A stretch of 63,656 bases of DNA, taken from contig RFZJ01000012.1 of the NCBI GenBank assembly GCA_009920765.1, forward strand, positions 1-63,656. Reading direction: 5' to 3'. A program made the translations under genes and the position numbers. This document shows positions 36,341 to 44,960 of this stretch, in pieces. The notes beneath the pieces are model-generated. The model ran no database searches. It was not told the origin of the DNA and was given only the letters and a program-made list of their open reading frames with translations. Every line of letters begins with the position of its first letter. The first letter of the stretch is position 1. Source of the stretch: Planctomycetota bacterium (lineage in GTDB: Bacteria > Planctomycetota > Planctomycetia > Gemmatales > Gemmataceae).

Positions 36341-37288
36341 TTATTTCAAGGGGAATTCAGAATCAAGCCAATGCTTTACAGCCCAGGTATGCCTGCGCTG
36401 CCTATCTTCCCAAATTCGGGATTCTTCAGGAGTATAATTATAAAAACCAACCCCATTCTTGATTCCATGCGCATCTTTTTTAACCAAATCTTCAAGAGGG
36501 AGGGGCAATGCGGAATCATTGGTTAGCGTGGGAACAATTCGCTGCATGGCCTTGGCATAAAGACTGGGGCCGCCCGTAAGATCAATCCAGCGGAAAGGCC
36601 CGCAAGAAGCTGCCCATAGCCCCAAGGTGTTTCGCAAACTTCTGTCAATGGTTTCAAAATCGGCAACCCCTGTTTCCACAAGATGCAAAGCCTCGCGGTA
36701 CATGGCGTAGGCAATGCGATTAACAATAAAGCCAGGGACATCCTTCATACAGACAACAGGATCCTTGCCTAGCAATTTGGAAACTTCAATGGTTGTATCC
36801 ATCGCTTGCTTGGAGGTGGCCTCGCCTTGGATCAATTCAAGGAATCGAGTTGCGTGTGCAGGCTCGGCCCAGTGCATGCCAACAAATCTTCCCGGGTTTT
36901 TCCTACTTTGTTGAAGTACAGAAATTGGAATCGCAGAAGTGTTGGAAGCAATTACAACATCATGAGGAACCACCTTTTCAAGATCATCAAAAACTTTTTG
37001 CTTGGTGGCAAGATCTTCAAAAACACTCTCAATGATGAACTGACAATCCGCCAGCCCGTTGGTATCGGTAACCTGCTTAAAATTGCCTTTCCATAATTTT
37101 AATATTTTGGAAGAAGCAACTCCACGATCCACAAGCTCGGAAAGCATAGCCCCAATGATTGGGAAAGCAAATTCATGCTCCTCGTGATTGCGAGTGAGGG
37201 CAACAACCTCGAATCCTTTTTCAAGAAAACAAGCGGTAATACCCCGGCCCAGCAGGCCCAGCCCAACAATTCCAATTCGCCTGATCAT
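36341..37288 (-). CDS. 3-hydroxyacyl-CoA dehydrogenase family protein
   Basis: A 315-residue NAD-dependent dehydrogenase. The Rossmann motif GIVGLGLLGRGI, the family segment SNTSAIPIS, the catalytic histidine in GMHWAEPAH with the later KDVPGFIVNRI, and the C-terminal helical dimerisation domain are present. The group contains hydroxybutyryl-CoA, L-gulonate (lambda-crystallin) and carnitine dehydrogenases. In an operon with aldolases and a sugar-type dehydrogenase, a free hydroxy acid such as gulonate is as likely as a CoA ester. Its start overlaps the stop of the PLP-enzyme gene (ATGA). Confidence 0.9.
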   Translation of the reverse strand: MIRRIGIVGLGLLGRGITACFLEKGFEVVALTRNHEEHEFAFPIIGAMLSELVDRGVASSKILKLWKGNFKQVTDTNGLADCQFIIESVFEDLATKQKVFDDLEKVVPHDVVIASNTSAIPISVLQQSRKNPGRFVGMHWAEPAHATRFLELIQGEATSKQAMDTTIEVSKLLGKDPVVCMKDVPGFIVNRIAYAMYREALHLVETGVADFETIDRSLRNTLGLWAASCGPFRWIDLTGGPSLYAKAMQRIVPTLTNDSALPLPLEDLVKKDAHGIKNGVGFYNYTPEESRIWEDRQRRHTWAVKHWLDSEFPLK

Positions 37289-38379
37289 GTAAGCTTCCCC
37301 GATGCTTCAATGGGCCATACTTCAACAACAATGTCATTTTCATGAACAAGAATTTCCCGGTGCAAATTACAGGTGGTGCAAGCATGGGTGGGAATAAAAT
37401 GAAGCAACTGGCCAACCTGCCAATCAGGGCATTGATTTATCACACAATGCTCCTCAGCAAGAAAGAAGGGAATCTCTACATCAGGAAAATCCCGGATACC
37501 GGGAAGGCCAAACTCGCATCCGGCCCCCTTAACCCCGACATCAATAACGGCTTTATTAGAGGCAGGCCTGCTGATAACCCTCACCAATAAAGAAAGGGCA
37601 TTTTCAAATTCTGGTACCAGCTTCTTATATTGTTTATCCATGGTTACATAGGTACCTGCTTGGATTTCATCGACTCCCGCAAGAGTACCGGTGCTATCGT
37701 AAGTTGCGCTTGAACATCCACTGATGCAAAAAACCTCGTACCCTGCAGACTCAATCAGCCTTCGTGTTTCCACTGCCAACTGCATTGCGGATTGGGCCCT
37801 TGAGCTTCTTTCTTTCCGATCAAGCACATTCACCAAATGTCCTTCATAAGCCTGCAAACCTGCAAATCGTATGTTGGGCAACTTCACAATATTTCGAACT
37901 AATTCAAGAGCAGGTTCGCCCGGCTGGACGCCACACCTGCCCATGCCAATATCCACTTCCACCAATAAATTCACGGTGGAAGATTCTTCAAAGGCCGATT
38001 GCGAAATTGCAAGCGCATGTTCAAGGCAATCAATCGCAACACCAATACGGGCTTTCTTTGCAATTCTTGCAAGCCTAAGCGTTTTAATCTTTCCCACGAC
38101 TTGATTTGCAATCAAAACATCATCAAACCCATGCTCAACAAGAACCTCTGCTTCAGCCAACTTGGCGCAAGTCATGCCAACTGCACCTGAAGCAATTTGT
38201 TTTCGAGCAAGGGTCACACACTTATGGTTTTTAAAATGAGGCCGTAACTTCGAGGGACGATCCTTAAAGAAGGATGACATCCGTTGAATATTGTTTTCAC
38301 ACGCCCTTCTATCCAACAATAAAGTTGGAGTTTCCAAATCCGACAACTTCATTCCAATTCTTGGGTCTACTCCGGCCAT
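37285..38379 (-). CDS. D-threonine aldolase / D-serine dehydratase-like PLP enzyme
   Basis: A 364-residue fold-type III PLP enzyme (alanine racemase-like N-terminal barrel). The opening LETPTLLLDRRACENNI and RPHFKNHK with the Schiff-base lysine are typical. The C-terminal PTHACTTCNL provides the His and Cys that bind zinc or manganese in the DSD1/D-threonine aldolase group. Reactions include cleavage of D-3-hydroxy amino acids to glycine plus aldehyde, and D-serine deamination. GGAGAAAAG precedes ATG 38379, inside the end of the aldehyde dehydrogenase gene (13-bp overlap). It indicates that hydroxylated amino acids occur in the pathway. Confidence 0.9.
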   Translation of the reverse strand: MAGVDPRIGMKLSDLETPTLLLDRRACENNIQRMSSFFKDRPSKLRPHFKNHKCVTLARKQIASGAVGMTCAKLAEAEVLVEHGFDDVLIANQVVGKIKTLRLARIAKKARIGVAIDCLEHALAISQSAFEESSTVNLLVEVDIGMGRCGVQPGEPALELVRNIVKLPNIRFAGLQAYEGHLVNVLDRKERSSRAQSAMQLAVETRRLIESAGYEVFCISGCSSATYDSTGTLAGVDEIQAGTYVTMDKQYKKLVPEFENALSLLVRVISRPASNKAVIDVGVKGAGCEFGLPGIRDFPDVEIPFFLAEEHCVINQCPDWQVGQLLHFIPTHACTTCNLHREILVHENDIVVEVWPIEASGKLT

Positions 38380-39839
38380 GGACTTTTCTCCGTTCCTAGC
38401 GAATACAATATTGCTTTTGAATTGGTATACTCATGAGCCGCTTCTTCGAAGCCCAACTCCGCACCTATTCCGCTCATTTTGTAGCCATAAACAGGCACAT
38501 TGGCACGAAGAGCACCGCCCCCATTAATCGCAATACGTCCCGCTTTCAATCGCCTAGAAACCCGTAAGGCCCTGCCTCCATCGTTGGTCCAAACATTTGC
38601 CATCAAGCCAAAATCACTGTCATTTGCAATCCGGATAGCATCTTCCTCATCCTGATAAGTCATCACGCTAAGAACCGGACCAAAAACCTCCTCCCGGGCA
38701 ATAGTCATGTTGGAAGTAACACCATCAAAAATGACAGGAGGATGAAAACATCCTTCACCTTGAGAAAGGTGAGCATTATTAAGAATGGATCGAGCGCCCT
38801 CTTTTTTAGCCTGCTCAATATAGTTGATTACAATCTTTTTATGCTGAGCAGTAGCCAGACAACCTAGATGATTTTTGGGGTCGGTGGGATCACCCTGCCT
38901 AAGGGAACCAACCTTCGAAATGATGCGCGCAAGGATTTCATCATGCTGGCTGGCATGAACAAGCAGCCTTGATCCGGCGACACAAACCTGCCCCAGATTA
39001 AAAAAGATACCGGTGATCACCCCGTTGACCACATTTTCAAGCAGAGCATCGGGAAAAACAATACTTGGAGTTTTTCCCCCGAGCTCCAACATAACCCCCT
39101 TCATGCCAATCTTTGCGGCTTGCAACATTTGTGCACCAGTTTGATGCCTGCCAGTAAAAGTTATCTTGTCCACACCCCGATGCTCAACAAGCGGAGTACC
39201 AGCATCAGACCCAGTTCCATGAATCACATTGATAACCCCGGGCGGAAATCCGACTTCAAGGGCAAGGTTGGCAAGCATCAATGCAGAAAGGGGCGAAACT
39301 TCGGAAGGCTTGAGAACCACGGTGTTGCCACACGCAAGAATGGGTGCCAACTTGATCGCAGCATTGGTCAGTGGGAAATTCCAGGGAACAATCGCAGCTA
39401 TAACACCCATGGGTTCGCGAAACTGCATGGTCACATTATCAGGAAGGGTGCCATAGCACTTTCCCGCAATCTTATCGGGGAGCCCAGCGTAACTTTCAAA
39501 AAGATCTGCAGCACAAGGCACATCAAAACCAAGGGTGTCCCGGATGGGCTTACCCACATTCAGAGTGTCCGTCATGGCAAGGTCAGCAAGATTATCTCGA
39601 ATTTTTCCTGCAAGCTTATAGAGCAACCTGCCGCGGGCAAGTGGGTCCATCCTGGGCCAAGGCCCCTCATCAAAAGCCTTTCGCGCCGCCTGTACCGCAG
39701 CATCAACATCCCGGGCATCCGCAAGTGCGACACTCTCGAGCAAAGTGCCGTTGGCAGGATTGAATACATCCCATTTCCTACCCGCAATTCCATCCACCCA
39801 TTTGTTATTGATAAAAAGCTGGTTGGGCCATTTCTTCAT
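38367..39839 (-). CDS. NAD(P)-dependent aldehyde dehydrogenase
   Basis: A 490-residue ALDH-superfamily enzyme that oxidises an aldehyde to the acid. The oxyanion asparagine (VPWNFPL), KPSE cofactor motif, general-base glutamate (MLELGGKTP) and nucleophilic cysteine (GQVCVAGSR) are intact. The usual FTGST/SxxG cofactor motif reads FTGRHQTG, a notable substitution. It resembles betaine- and semialdehyde-type dehydrogenases. ATG 39839 follows GGAG by 7 bp; TTG 39845 is an alternative. Possible aldehyde donors are the aldolases encoded downstream. Confidence 0.93.
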   Translation of the reverse strand: MKKWPNQLFINNKWVDGIAGRKWDVFNPANGTLLESVALADARDVDAAVQAARKAFDEGPWPRMDPLARGRLLYKLAGKIRDNLADLAMTDTLNVGKPIRDTLGFDVPCAADLFESYAGLPDKIAGKCYGTLPDNVTMQFREPMGVIAAIVPWNFPLTNAAIKLAPILACGNTVVLKPSEVSPLSALMLANLALEVGFPPGVINVIHGTGSDAGTPLVEHRGVDKITFTGRHQTGAQMLQAAKIGMKGVMLELGGKTPSIVFPDALLENVVNGVITGIFFNLGQVCVAGSRLLVHASQHDEILARIISKVGSLRQGDPTDPKNHLGCLATAQHKKIVINYIEQAKKEGARSILNNAHLSQGEGCFHPPVIFDGVTSNMTIAREEVFGPVLSVMTYQDEEDAIRIANDSDFGLMANVWTNDGGRALRVSRRLKAGRIAINGGGALRANVPVYGYKMSGIGAELGFEEAAHEYTNSKAILYSLGTEKSPWPE

Positions 39840-39865
39840 GCTCAAACTCCACCTTGATTACTAAA

Positions 39866-41356
39866 TCAAACTTGATCAGAATTTTTTGCCCTGTTTCCTA
39901 CCAATGCACTTGATAGCGATCCCACACTTATTCCGGCAAGCAGGGAACCAGGCAACATCCAGACGAAACTTATCACGACGGGCAGGTTTAAATCCCGGGA
40001 ATAAACAATAAGCACCGCTACAACCACGCTTGCAATCAAACCCATCCAAGCCCCCGCCGCATTGGCCCAGGGGACAAACAATGCCAAAAAAAACAACACG
40101 AACAACGGGGCGGTCAAAAGATTGATCAGCTTGAAACAACGCTCGACCAAATTACCATCTATGAAAAGATTAAGCATGCTTAACCCAACAGCAATAGCCA
40201 TGATGATGAAGGAAAGGTATCGAAGGCGGGTGACAGCATCGGCATCAGACACCTTGAATCTTGGAAAAAGAGAAAGAAAATCCTTTTCCAATACTGCACA
40301 GGTGGAATTAACCCCAGAAGACAAGCTTGACATTGCAGCAGATAAAATTGCTGCAAGGACCAGGCCGGACAAACCTCCAGACATCTGGCCCATGATAAAT
40401 CTGGGAAAAAGCTGATCCCCCATGGACTTGAGATTCTGCCCTGCGGCAAACTCCGGAGGGTTTGCAGTGTAAAACCCCAGAAGCGCAACTCCTGTTATTG
40501 CTAGCAACAACGAAACCGAAACATCAGTGATTTGCGCAACTAAAAGGGTTCTCCGTGCGGATGAAGGGTCGCGTGTTGAAAGAAACCTCTGGATGGACAT
40601 CTGATCTGAACCATTGGTGCAAACATACCACAAGGTTGTAGATAAAATTAAGATTCCAAACGAAACTCTTTGACTGGGATCAAAACCCCAACTGGGCTCC
40701 TGCCATTCCCTGGGCCATTGGGTCGGCCACCATTGGCCCACCCCACCCATTTGGTATGTAATCACTCCCAAGGTAACCACTGCCCCAAGCAGCATGGTGA
40801 TCGATTGGATCGCATCCGTCATAACCACCGCTTTAATGCCACCCCACGAGGAATACAAGGCGGTAATCAACCCAAGGGAAATGCAAAGCCAGGGTATTGT
40901 AGAAGAACTTAACCCAAGGAGGGGAACCAAGACAACTTTGCTGGTGGCAAATAAAATTGTCGCCATCCATCCAATGCGAAGCAGCAAAAAAACTGCTGCC
41001 CCTGCAAGCCTAATACTCATACCTAATTTTGATTCGAGAATTTCATAGGCACTGGTAACGGGCTGCTTCATTAAAAATGGAATCAATCCATATCCCACAA
41101 TAAGAAAAATCAGTGGGTGCGCAGCAAGTTGGGTGACCATCATGGGGCCATTGGAAATCATTTCCCCGGGCACCCCAAGATACGAAAGAGTGCTAACCAA
41201 GGTAGCAAAAAGGGAAAGCCCAAGAGCGATGGGAGACATGCGCCTGCCCCCTAGCAAATATTCTTCAGTGCTCGAATTTTTCAAAGAGTAATAAACTCCC
41301 ACCCCAAGCATTAACGCCCCGTATGCAAAAATAACCAACCAGTCCATCAGATGCAT
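39866..41356 (-). CDS. Sodium:solute symporter (SSS/SLC5 family)
   Basis: A 496-residue polytopic transporter with about 13 membrane helices, using a sodium gradient for uptake. Typical SSS features include the N-terminal YYSLKNSSTEEYLLGGRRM, the discontinuous first core helix (FATLVSTLSYLGVPGEM) and later AAILSAAMSSLSSGVNS. Family substrates include sugars, proline, sialic acids and carboxylates; sequence reading does not choose among them. It is the first gene of the catabolic block, starts after GGAGTTTTC, and faces the divergent regulator gene across about 130 bp that contain the putative operator. Confidence 0.93.
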   Translation of the reverse strand: MHLMDWLVIFAYGALMLGVGVYYSLKNSSTEEYLLGGRRMSPIALGLSLFATLVSTLSYLGVPGEMISNGPMMVTQLAAHPLIFLIVGYGLIPFLMKQPVTSAYEILESKLGMSIRLAGAAVFLLLRIGWMATILFATSKVVLVPLLGLSSSTIPWLCISLGLITALYSSWGGIKAVVMTDAIQSITMLLGAVVTLGVITYQMGGVGQWWPTQWPREWQEPSWGFDPSQRVSFGILILSTTLWYVCTNGSDQMSIQRFLSTRDPSSARRTLLVAQITDVSVSLLLAITGVALLGFYTANPPEFAAGQNLKSMGDQLFPRFIMGQMSGGLSGLVLAAILSAAMSSLSSGVNSTCAVLEKDFLSLFPRFKVSDADAVTRLRYLSFIIMAIAVGLSMLNLFIDGNLVERCFKLINLLTAPLFVLFFLALFVPWANAAGAWMGLIASVVVAVLIVYSRDLNLPVVISFVWMLPGSLLAGISVGSLSSALVGNRAKNSDQV

Positions 41357-41396
41357 GAAAACTCCACTCTAATGAATAAAGAGGCGAAGGCTGGAA

Positions 41397-41430
41397 GTTC
41401 AATCACCAGAATAAATACTATTTATTGAAC
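41397..41430. promoter_or_regulatory. Nested inverted repeats, putative operator
   Basis: A perfect 17-bp palindrome, AATAAATA-C-TATTTATT (41410-41426), sits inside a second inverted repeat, GTTCAAT (41397-41403) with ATTGAAC (41424-41430). They lie between the divergent symporter and FadR-type regulator genes, where autoregulation and operon control would be expected. The site does not match the FadR TGGTNNNACCA consensus. Confidence 0.5.
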
Positions 41431-41485
41431 TATTAACGAATCATTATGTGTTGTATTGTTAGAAATTCAAGATAAAATAGTGTTT

Positions 41486-42184
41486 ATGAGCATTAAATCA
41501 AAAACAACCTTCCAAGTTCAGGAGCTTGCCCAAAAGATTCGCAAGCGCATTCAAGGCGAGCAACTTGCAGATGGCGCATTCTTCATGACCGAAGCGCAGC
41601 TTGCAGAAGAATACAAGGTATCCAGAACCGTGACCCGTGAAGCAGTCAGCAGGCTTCAAGGTCTGGGAATCTTGGAAGGACGAAAACGCAAGGGCCTTCT
41701 AGTCAGGCATCCCGACCCGCTGCAACTATTCGCCAGCAGTCTTCCTTCCCTTACAGCCTCAACTGAAAACTGGTTGGAACTTGCGCAACTGCGCTATGTG
41801 ATTGAAGTAGGTGCGATAGAAATTGCGGTGCGAAACGCCACGACTTTGCAAATTTCCAGACTCGAGGAAATCACGCAACAATTGGAAGCATCCATTTTAA
41901 ATGACCCAACTTCAAAGCAAACAGTTGAACTGGACTTGGAATTTCATTCTCAGATTTTAAAGATGACAGGATCCCGACTCATCTCAGGGATGCAACAAAT
42001 ACTTGTGCATTTTTTTCAAATCGCCCAACATAAGGAAATGCAGACCGGAACAAAAGAACGAATCATCTGGGAACATCGTGAATTATTTCTTGCCATTCAA
42101 AGCCGTGATGTAGAAAGAGCCCGCGCCATGATCCGCATGCAATTTCGCTCGACTCTCGATCTGGAAATTAAAGATAAACCATGA
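41486..42184 (+). CDS. FadR-type transcriptional regulator (GntR family, FCD domain)
   Basis: A 232-residue regulator with an N-terminal GntR winged helix (MTEAQLAEEYKVSRTVTREAVSRLQGLGILEGR) and a C-terminal FCD ligand domain. Conserved FCD features include RYVIEVGAIEIAV, EFHSQIL and EHRELFLAIQSRDVERARAMI, whose histidines commonly bind a metal that contacts a carboxylate effector. It is divergently transcribed from the 14-gene operon and most likely represses it until the substrate or an intermediate binds. ATG 41486 was chosen; a TTG at 41456 is possible. Carboxylate ligands are usual for this family. Confidence 0.92.
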   Translation: MSIKSKTTFQVQELAQKIRKRIQGEQLADGAFFMTEAQLAEEYKVSRTVTREAVSRLQGLGILEGRKRKGLLVRHPDPLQLFASSLPSLTASTENWLELAQLRYVIEVGAIEIAVRNATTLQISRLEEITQQLEASILNDPTSKQTVELDLEFHSQILKMTGSRLISGMQQILVHFFQIAQHKEMQTGTKERIIWEHRELFLAIQSRDVERARAMIRMQFRSTLDLEIKDKP

Positions 42185-42229
42185 TAATAATCAAGCTACC
42201 TATGGTTGCTGAATAAAAAGGGGAAAGCC

Positions 42230-43648
42230 ATGCTGGAAATTTATGGGGCAGCAAAAACATCATGCGCTTTCCCAAGCCGCAGAAAGCTCCTTCAGGCTGG
42301 CGGTCTCTCGCTTTTTGGCCTTACCACCCCCGGTTTTCTAAAAGCTAAAGATTCAGATACCAAACGGCATAAAGCCAAGGCCAAATCGGTGATTCTATTC
42401 AATCTGCTGGGTGGCCCCAGCCACATGGATATGTTCGACATGAAGCCCCAAGCACCCGCAGAAGTACGGGGAGAATTCAAACCGATCGCAACTTCACTAC
42501 CCGGGCTACAAATCTGCGAGCATCTGCCAAACACTGCTAAATGGATGCATAAGACCAGCCTAATACGAACGATCACCCACAATCATAACTCCCACAATCC
42601 ACTCCCCATCATGACAGGTTATACTGAAGGAAACCCCGCTGCACTTACGCCCGACCCCAATGATCCACCCGATGTGGGCGCTGTTTGCCAATACCTTGGC
42701 CTAGGGCCCCGCAATGTCCCGGGCGCAGTCTGCCTTCCATGCTATCCCGGTTGGGGAGATGGCCATCGCAGGCCCGGACCGTATGGCGGATTTTTGGGCA
42801 GCCAGTATGATCCTGTTTTCTCTTTCTGTGACCCTACCTTTGCATCTGAACCCAAAATCAAAAATTACGACCCCATAATGCCCATGGGCGATACCTACAT
42901 GCCAGGCTTGGGCAACCCTGTTGATATGCCTGCCCACCGCTTCGAAAATCGTAAATCCTTACTTCATCGCCTTGATCTAGCCTACAGAAAAGAAGTTGAA
43001 TCCCCATCGCACATCAATCTCGATCGCCATCAACAACGAGCCTTCGAACTTTTAACTTCAAGTAAAACCCGCGAAGCTTTCGATCTCTCCAAGGAACCAG
43101 AGGCATTGCGCGAACGCTATGGCCGTAATCTTTTTGGCTCCAGCATGCTTGTTGCCCGCAGATTAGTGGAAGCTGGCGTGCCTTTCATCAGTGTGCATCA
43201 AGAAATATTTAAACATTACGGTCACTCCTACGACATGCATGAGAACAATTTTGGCATGCTCAAAAACTTCAACCTGCCTATGCTTGACAAGTTGTTTCCC
43301 GCACTGCTTCAAGATCTTGAGGAACGGGGATTGCTTGATTCAACCTTGGTTATTGTGATGGGCGAAATGGGCAGATCACCTCGAATCAACGGGAAAGCAG
43401 GAAGGGAGCACTGGCCCCAATGTGGCTTCAGTCTGCTGGCGGGAGGCGGAGTTAAAAAAGGCACTGTCTTTGGTAGCACCGACAAAGAAGCTGGCTACCC
43501 TGTCGATCACCCGGTACGCCCCTGCGATCTCATCGCAACCATTTATCACCTATTGGGAATCGACCCACACACACTTATCCATGATAGAACCGGCAGGCCA
43601 TTCCCCATTGCACGCGGAGGCGACCCTGTCAATGGCGTGATCGCTTAA
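42230..43648 (+). CDS. DUF1501 protein (Tat-exported, sulfatase-like fold)
   Basis: A 472-residue DUF1501 protein. A twin-arginine signal (SRRKLLQAGGLSLFG) opens it. Family motifs follow: LLGGPSHMDMFDMKP, THNHNSHNPLPIMTGY, IVMGEMGRSPRINGKAGREHWP and the C-terminal HPVRPCDLIATIYHLLG. AAGGGG lies 8 bp before ATG 42230. DUF1501 proteins usually pair with a DUF1549/DUF1553 cytochrome protein; this copy is solitary and follows the regulator gene by 45 bp, so it may share its transcript. Function is unknown; an alkaline-phosphatase/sulfatase-like fold is the common inference. Confidence 0.92.
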   Translation: MLEIYGAAKTSCAFPSRRKLLQAGGLSLFGLTTPGFLKAKDSDTKRHKAKAKSVILFNLLGGPSHMDMFDMKPQAPAEVRGEFKPIATSLPGLQICEHLPNTAKWMHKTSLIRTITHNHNSHNPLPIMTGYTEGNPAALTPDPNDPPDVGAVCQYLGLGPRNVPGAVCLPCYPGWGDGHRRPGPYGGFLGSQYDPVFSFCDPTFASEPKIKNYDPIMPMGDTYMPGLGNPVDMPAHRFENRKSLLHRLDLAYRKEVESPSHINLDRHQQRAFELLTSSKTREAFDLSKEPEALRERYGRNLFGSSMLVARRLVEAGVPFISVHQEIFKHYGHSYDMHENNFGMLKNFNLPMLDKLFPALLQDLEERGLLDSTLVIVMGEMGRSPRINGKAGREHWPQCGFSLLAGGGVKKGTVFGSTDKEAGYPVDHPVRPCDLIATIYHLLGIDPHTLIHDRTGRPFPIARGGDPVNGVIA

Positions 43649-43805
43649 TTACAATGAAACATCATGACGTGGTTTAATTCAACCATTCGACATCAAAGAA
43701 AATTCCAATCAATCCCAAAAGTTATTATTGCTCCCATGATTTTTGTAGTATTCTGGAATCTGGCATTCATACGTTAAAAATCAACCCTCCATGTGGAAAT
43801 CTAAA

Positions 43806-44930
43806 ATGAACCAACCTGTTTTCACCTTCGATGTACATCTAGATCTAAGCATGAATGCCCTCGAATGGAATCGCGACCTGCGCTGGTCAATCGAAAAGAT
43901 CCGCAGGTGGGAATACACGATGAAGGACAAGGTAGACCGGGGCAACAACACTGTCAGCTTTCCCGAAATGCGAAAAGGGCAAATAGGACTATGTGTAGCA
44001 ACCCAAATCGGCCGTTACTCCCCCTACTTCCACAAGCTTCCCGGTTGGAACTCGCCCGAACAGGCATGGGCCCAAACTCAGGGGCAACTAGCATGGTATC
44101 GTGCCATGGAAGAAGCAGGCGAACTTGTACAAATCCGCAATCTGGGCCAACTCAACAACCATCTCGATTTGTGGAAAAATTTCAATAATTCCACCGGGGC
44201 CCAGCCCTACACCCAGGAATCACTTAAAAAACCGAACCATCTTCCAATCGGCTATATTTTAAGCCTCGAAGGCGCTGATTCCATCATCACACTCAAGCAT
44301 TTGGAACGCAGTTATGAAGATGGACTTCGAGCCTTGGGGCCCGCACATTATGGCCCGGGCAGATACGCCCATGGCACCGACGCCGAAGGTTCTCTTCCAG
44401 CCGCGGGCAAAGATCTTCTCAAGGAAATGCAACGCCTAGGCATCATCCTCGATGCAACCCACCTGAACGATGCTTGCTTCTGGGATGCCATGGAAATCTA
44501 TCACGGGCCCGTATGGGCCAGCCATCAAAACTGCAGGGTGCTTGCACCTTGGAATCGCCAATTTGCTGATGACCAGATCAAGGCAATCGTTGAAAGAGGC
44601 GGAGTGTTAGGCATGGCCTTTGATGCCATCATGATGGTACCGGGCTGGATTCATCTCAAAAGCAAACCTGCTGATTTTCAATTGAAGATCGAACGCATCT
44701 GCGATCATATCGATCATATCTGCCAGATTGCTGGCAATGCAAAACATGTTGGTATCGGAACTGATCTCGATGGCGGGTTTGGCAACGAGCAAACCCCGAT
44801 GGATCTGGATACCATCGCTGATTTACAAACAATTCCTGGTTTACTGGATCGCAGGGGTTACTCTAAAGCAGATATCGAGGGAATAATGTCAGGCAACTTC
44901 ATCAACCTTCTTCGCAAAGCTTGGAAATAA
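43806..44930 (+). CDS. Membrane dipeptidase (renal dipeptidase family, M19)
   Basis: A 374-residue zinc dipeptidase. The first metal motif HLD (FDVHLDLS), the bridging glutamate in LSLEGADSI, and histidines in LDATHLND and WASHQNC match the M19 pattern, followed by a GIGTDLDGGFG segment. No signal peptide is visible, so the protein is probably cytoplasmic. ATG 43806 is preferred because GTGGAA precedes it by 9 bp; ATG 43791 has no ribosome-binding site. Members hydrolyse dipeptides, including those with D-residues. The glycerophosphodiesterase gene starts 30 bp downstream. Confidence 0.9.
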   Translation: MNQPVFTFDVHLDLSMNALEWNRDLRWSIEKIRRWEYTMKDKVDRGNNTVSFPEMRKGQIGLCVATQIGRYSPYFHKLPGWNSPEQAWAQTQGQLAWYRAMEEAGELVQIRNLGQLNNHLDLWKNFNNSTGAQPYTQESLKKPNHLPIGYILSLEGADSIITLKHLERSYEDGLRALGPAHYGPGRYAHGTDAEGSLPAAGKDLLKEMQRLGIILDATHLNDACFWDAMEIYHGPVWASHQNCRVLAPWNRQFADDQIKAIVERGGVLGMAFDAIMMVPGWIHLKSKPADFQLKIERICDHIDHICQIAGNAKHVGIGTDLDGGFGNEQTPMDLDTIADLQTIPGLLDRRGYSKADIEGIMSGNFINLLRKAWK

Positions 44931-44960
44931 AGCTTTAGCATCCTGATAAAGGCACCTGAA

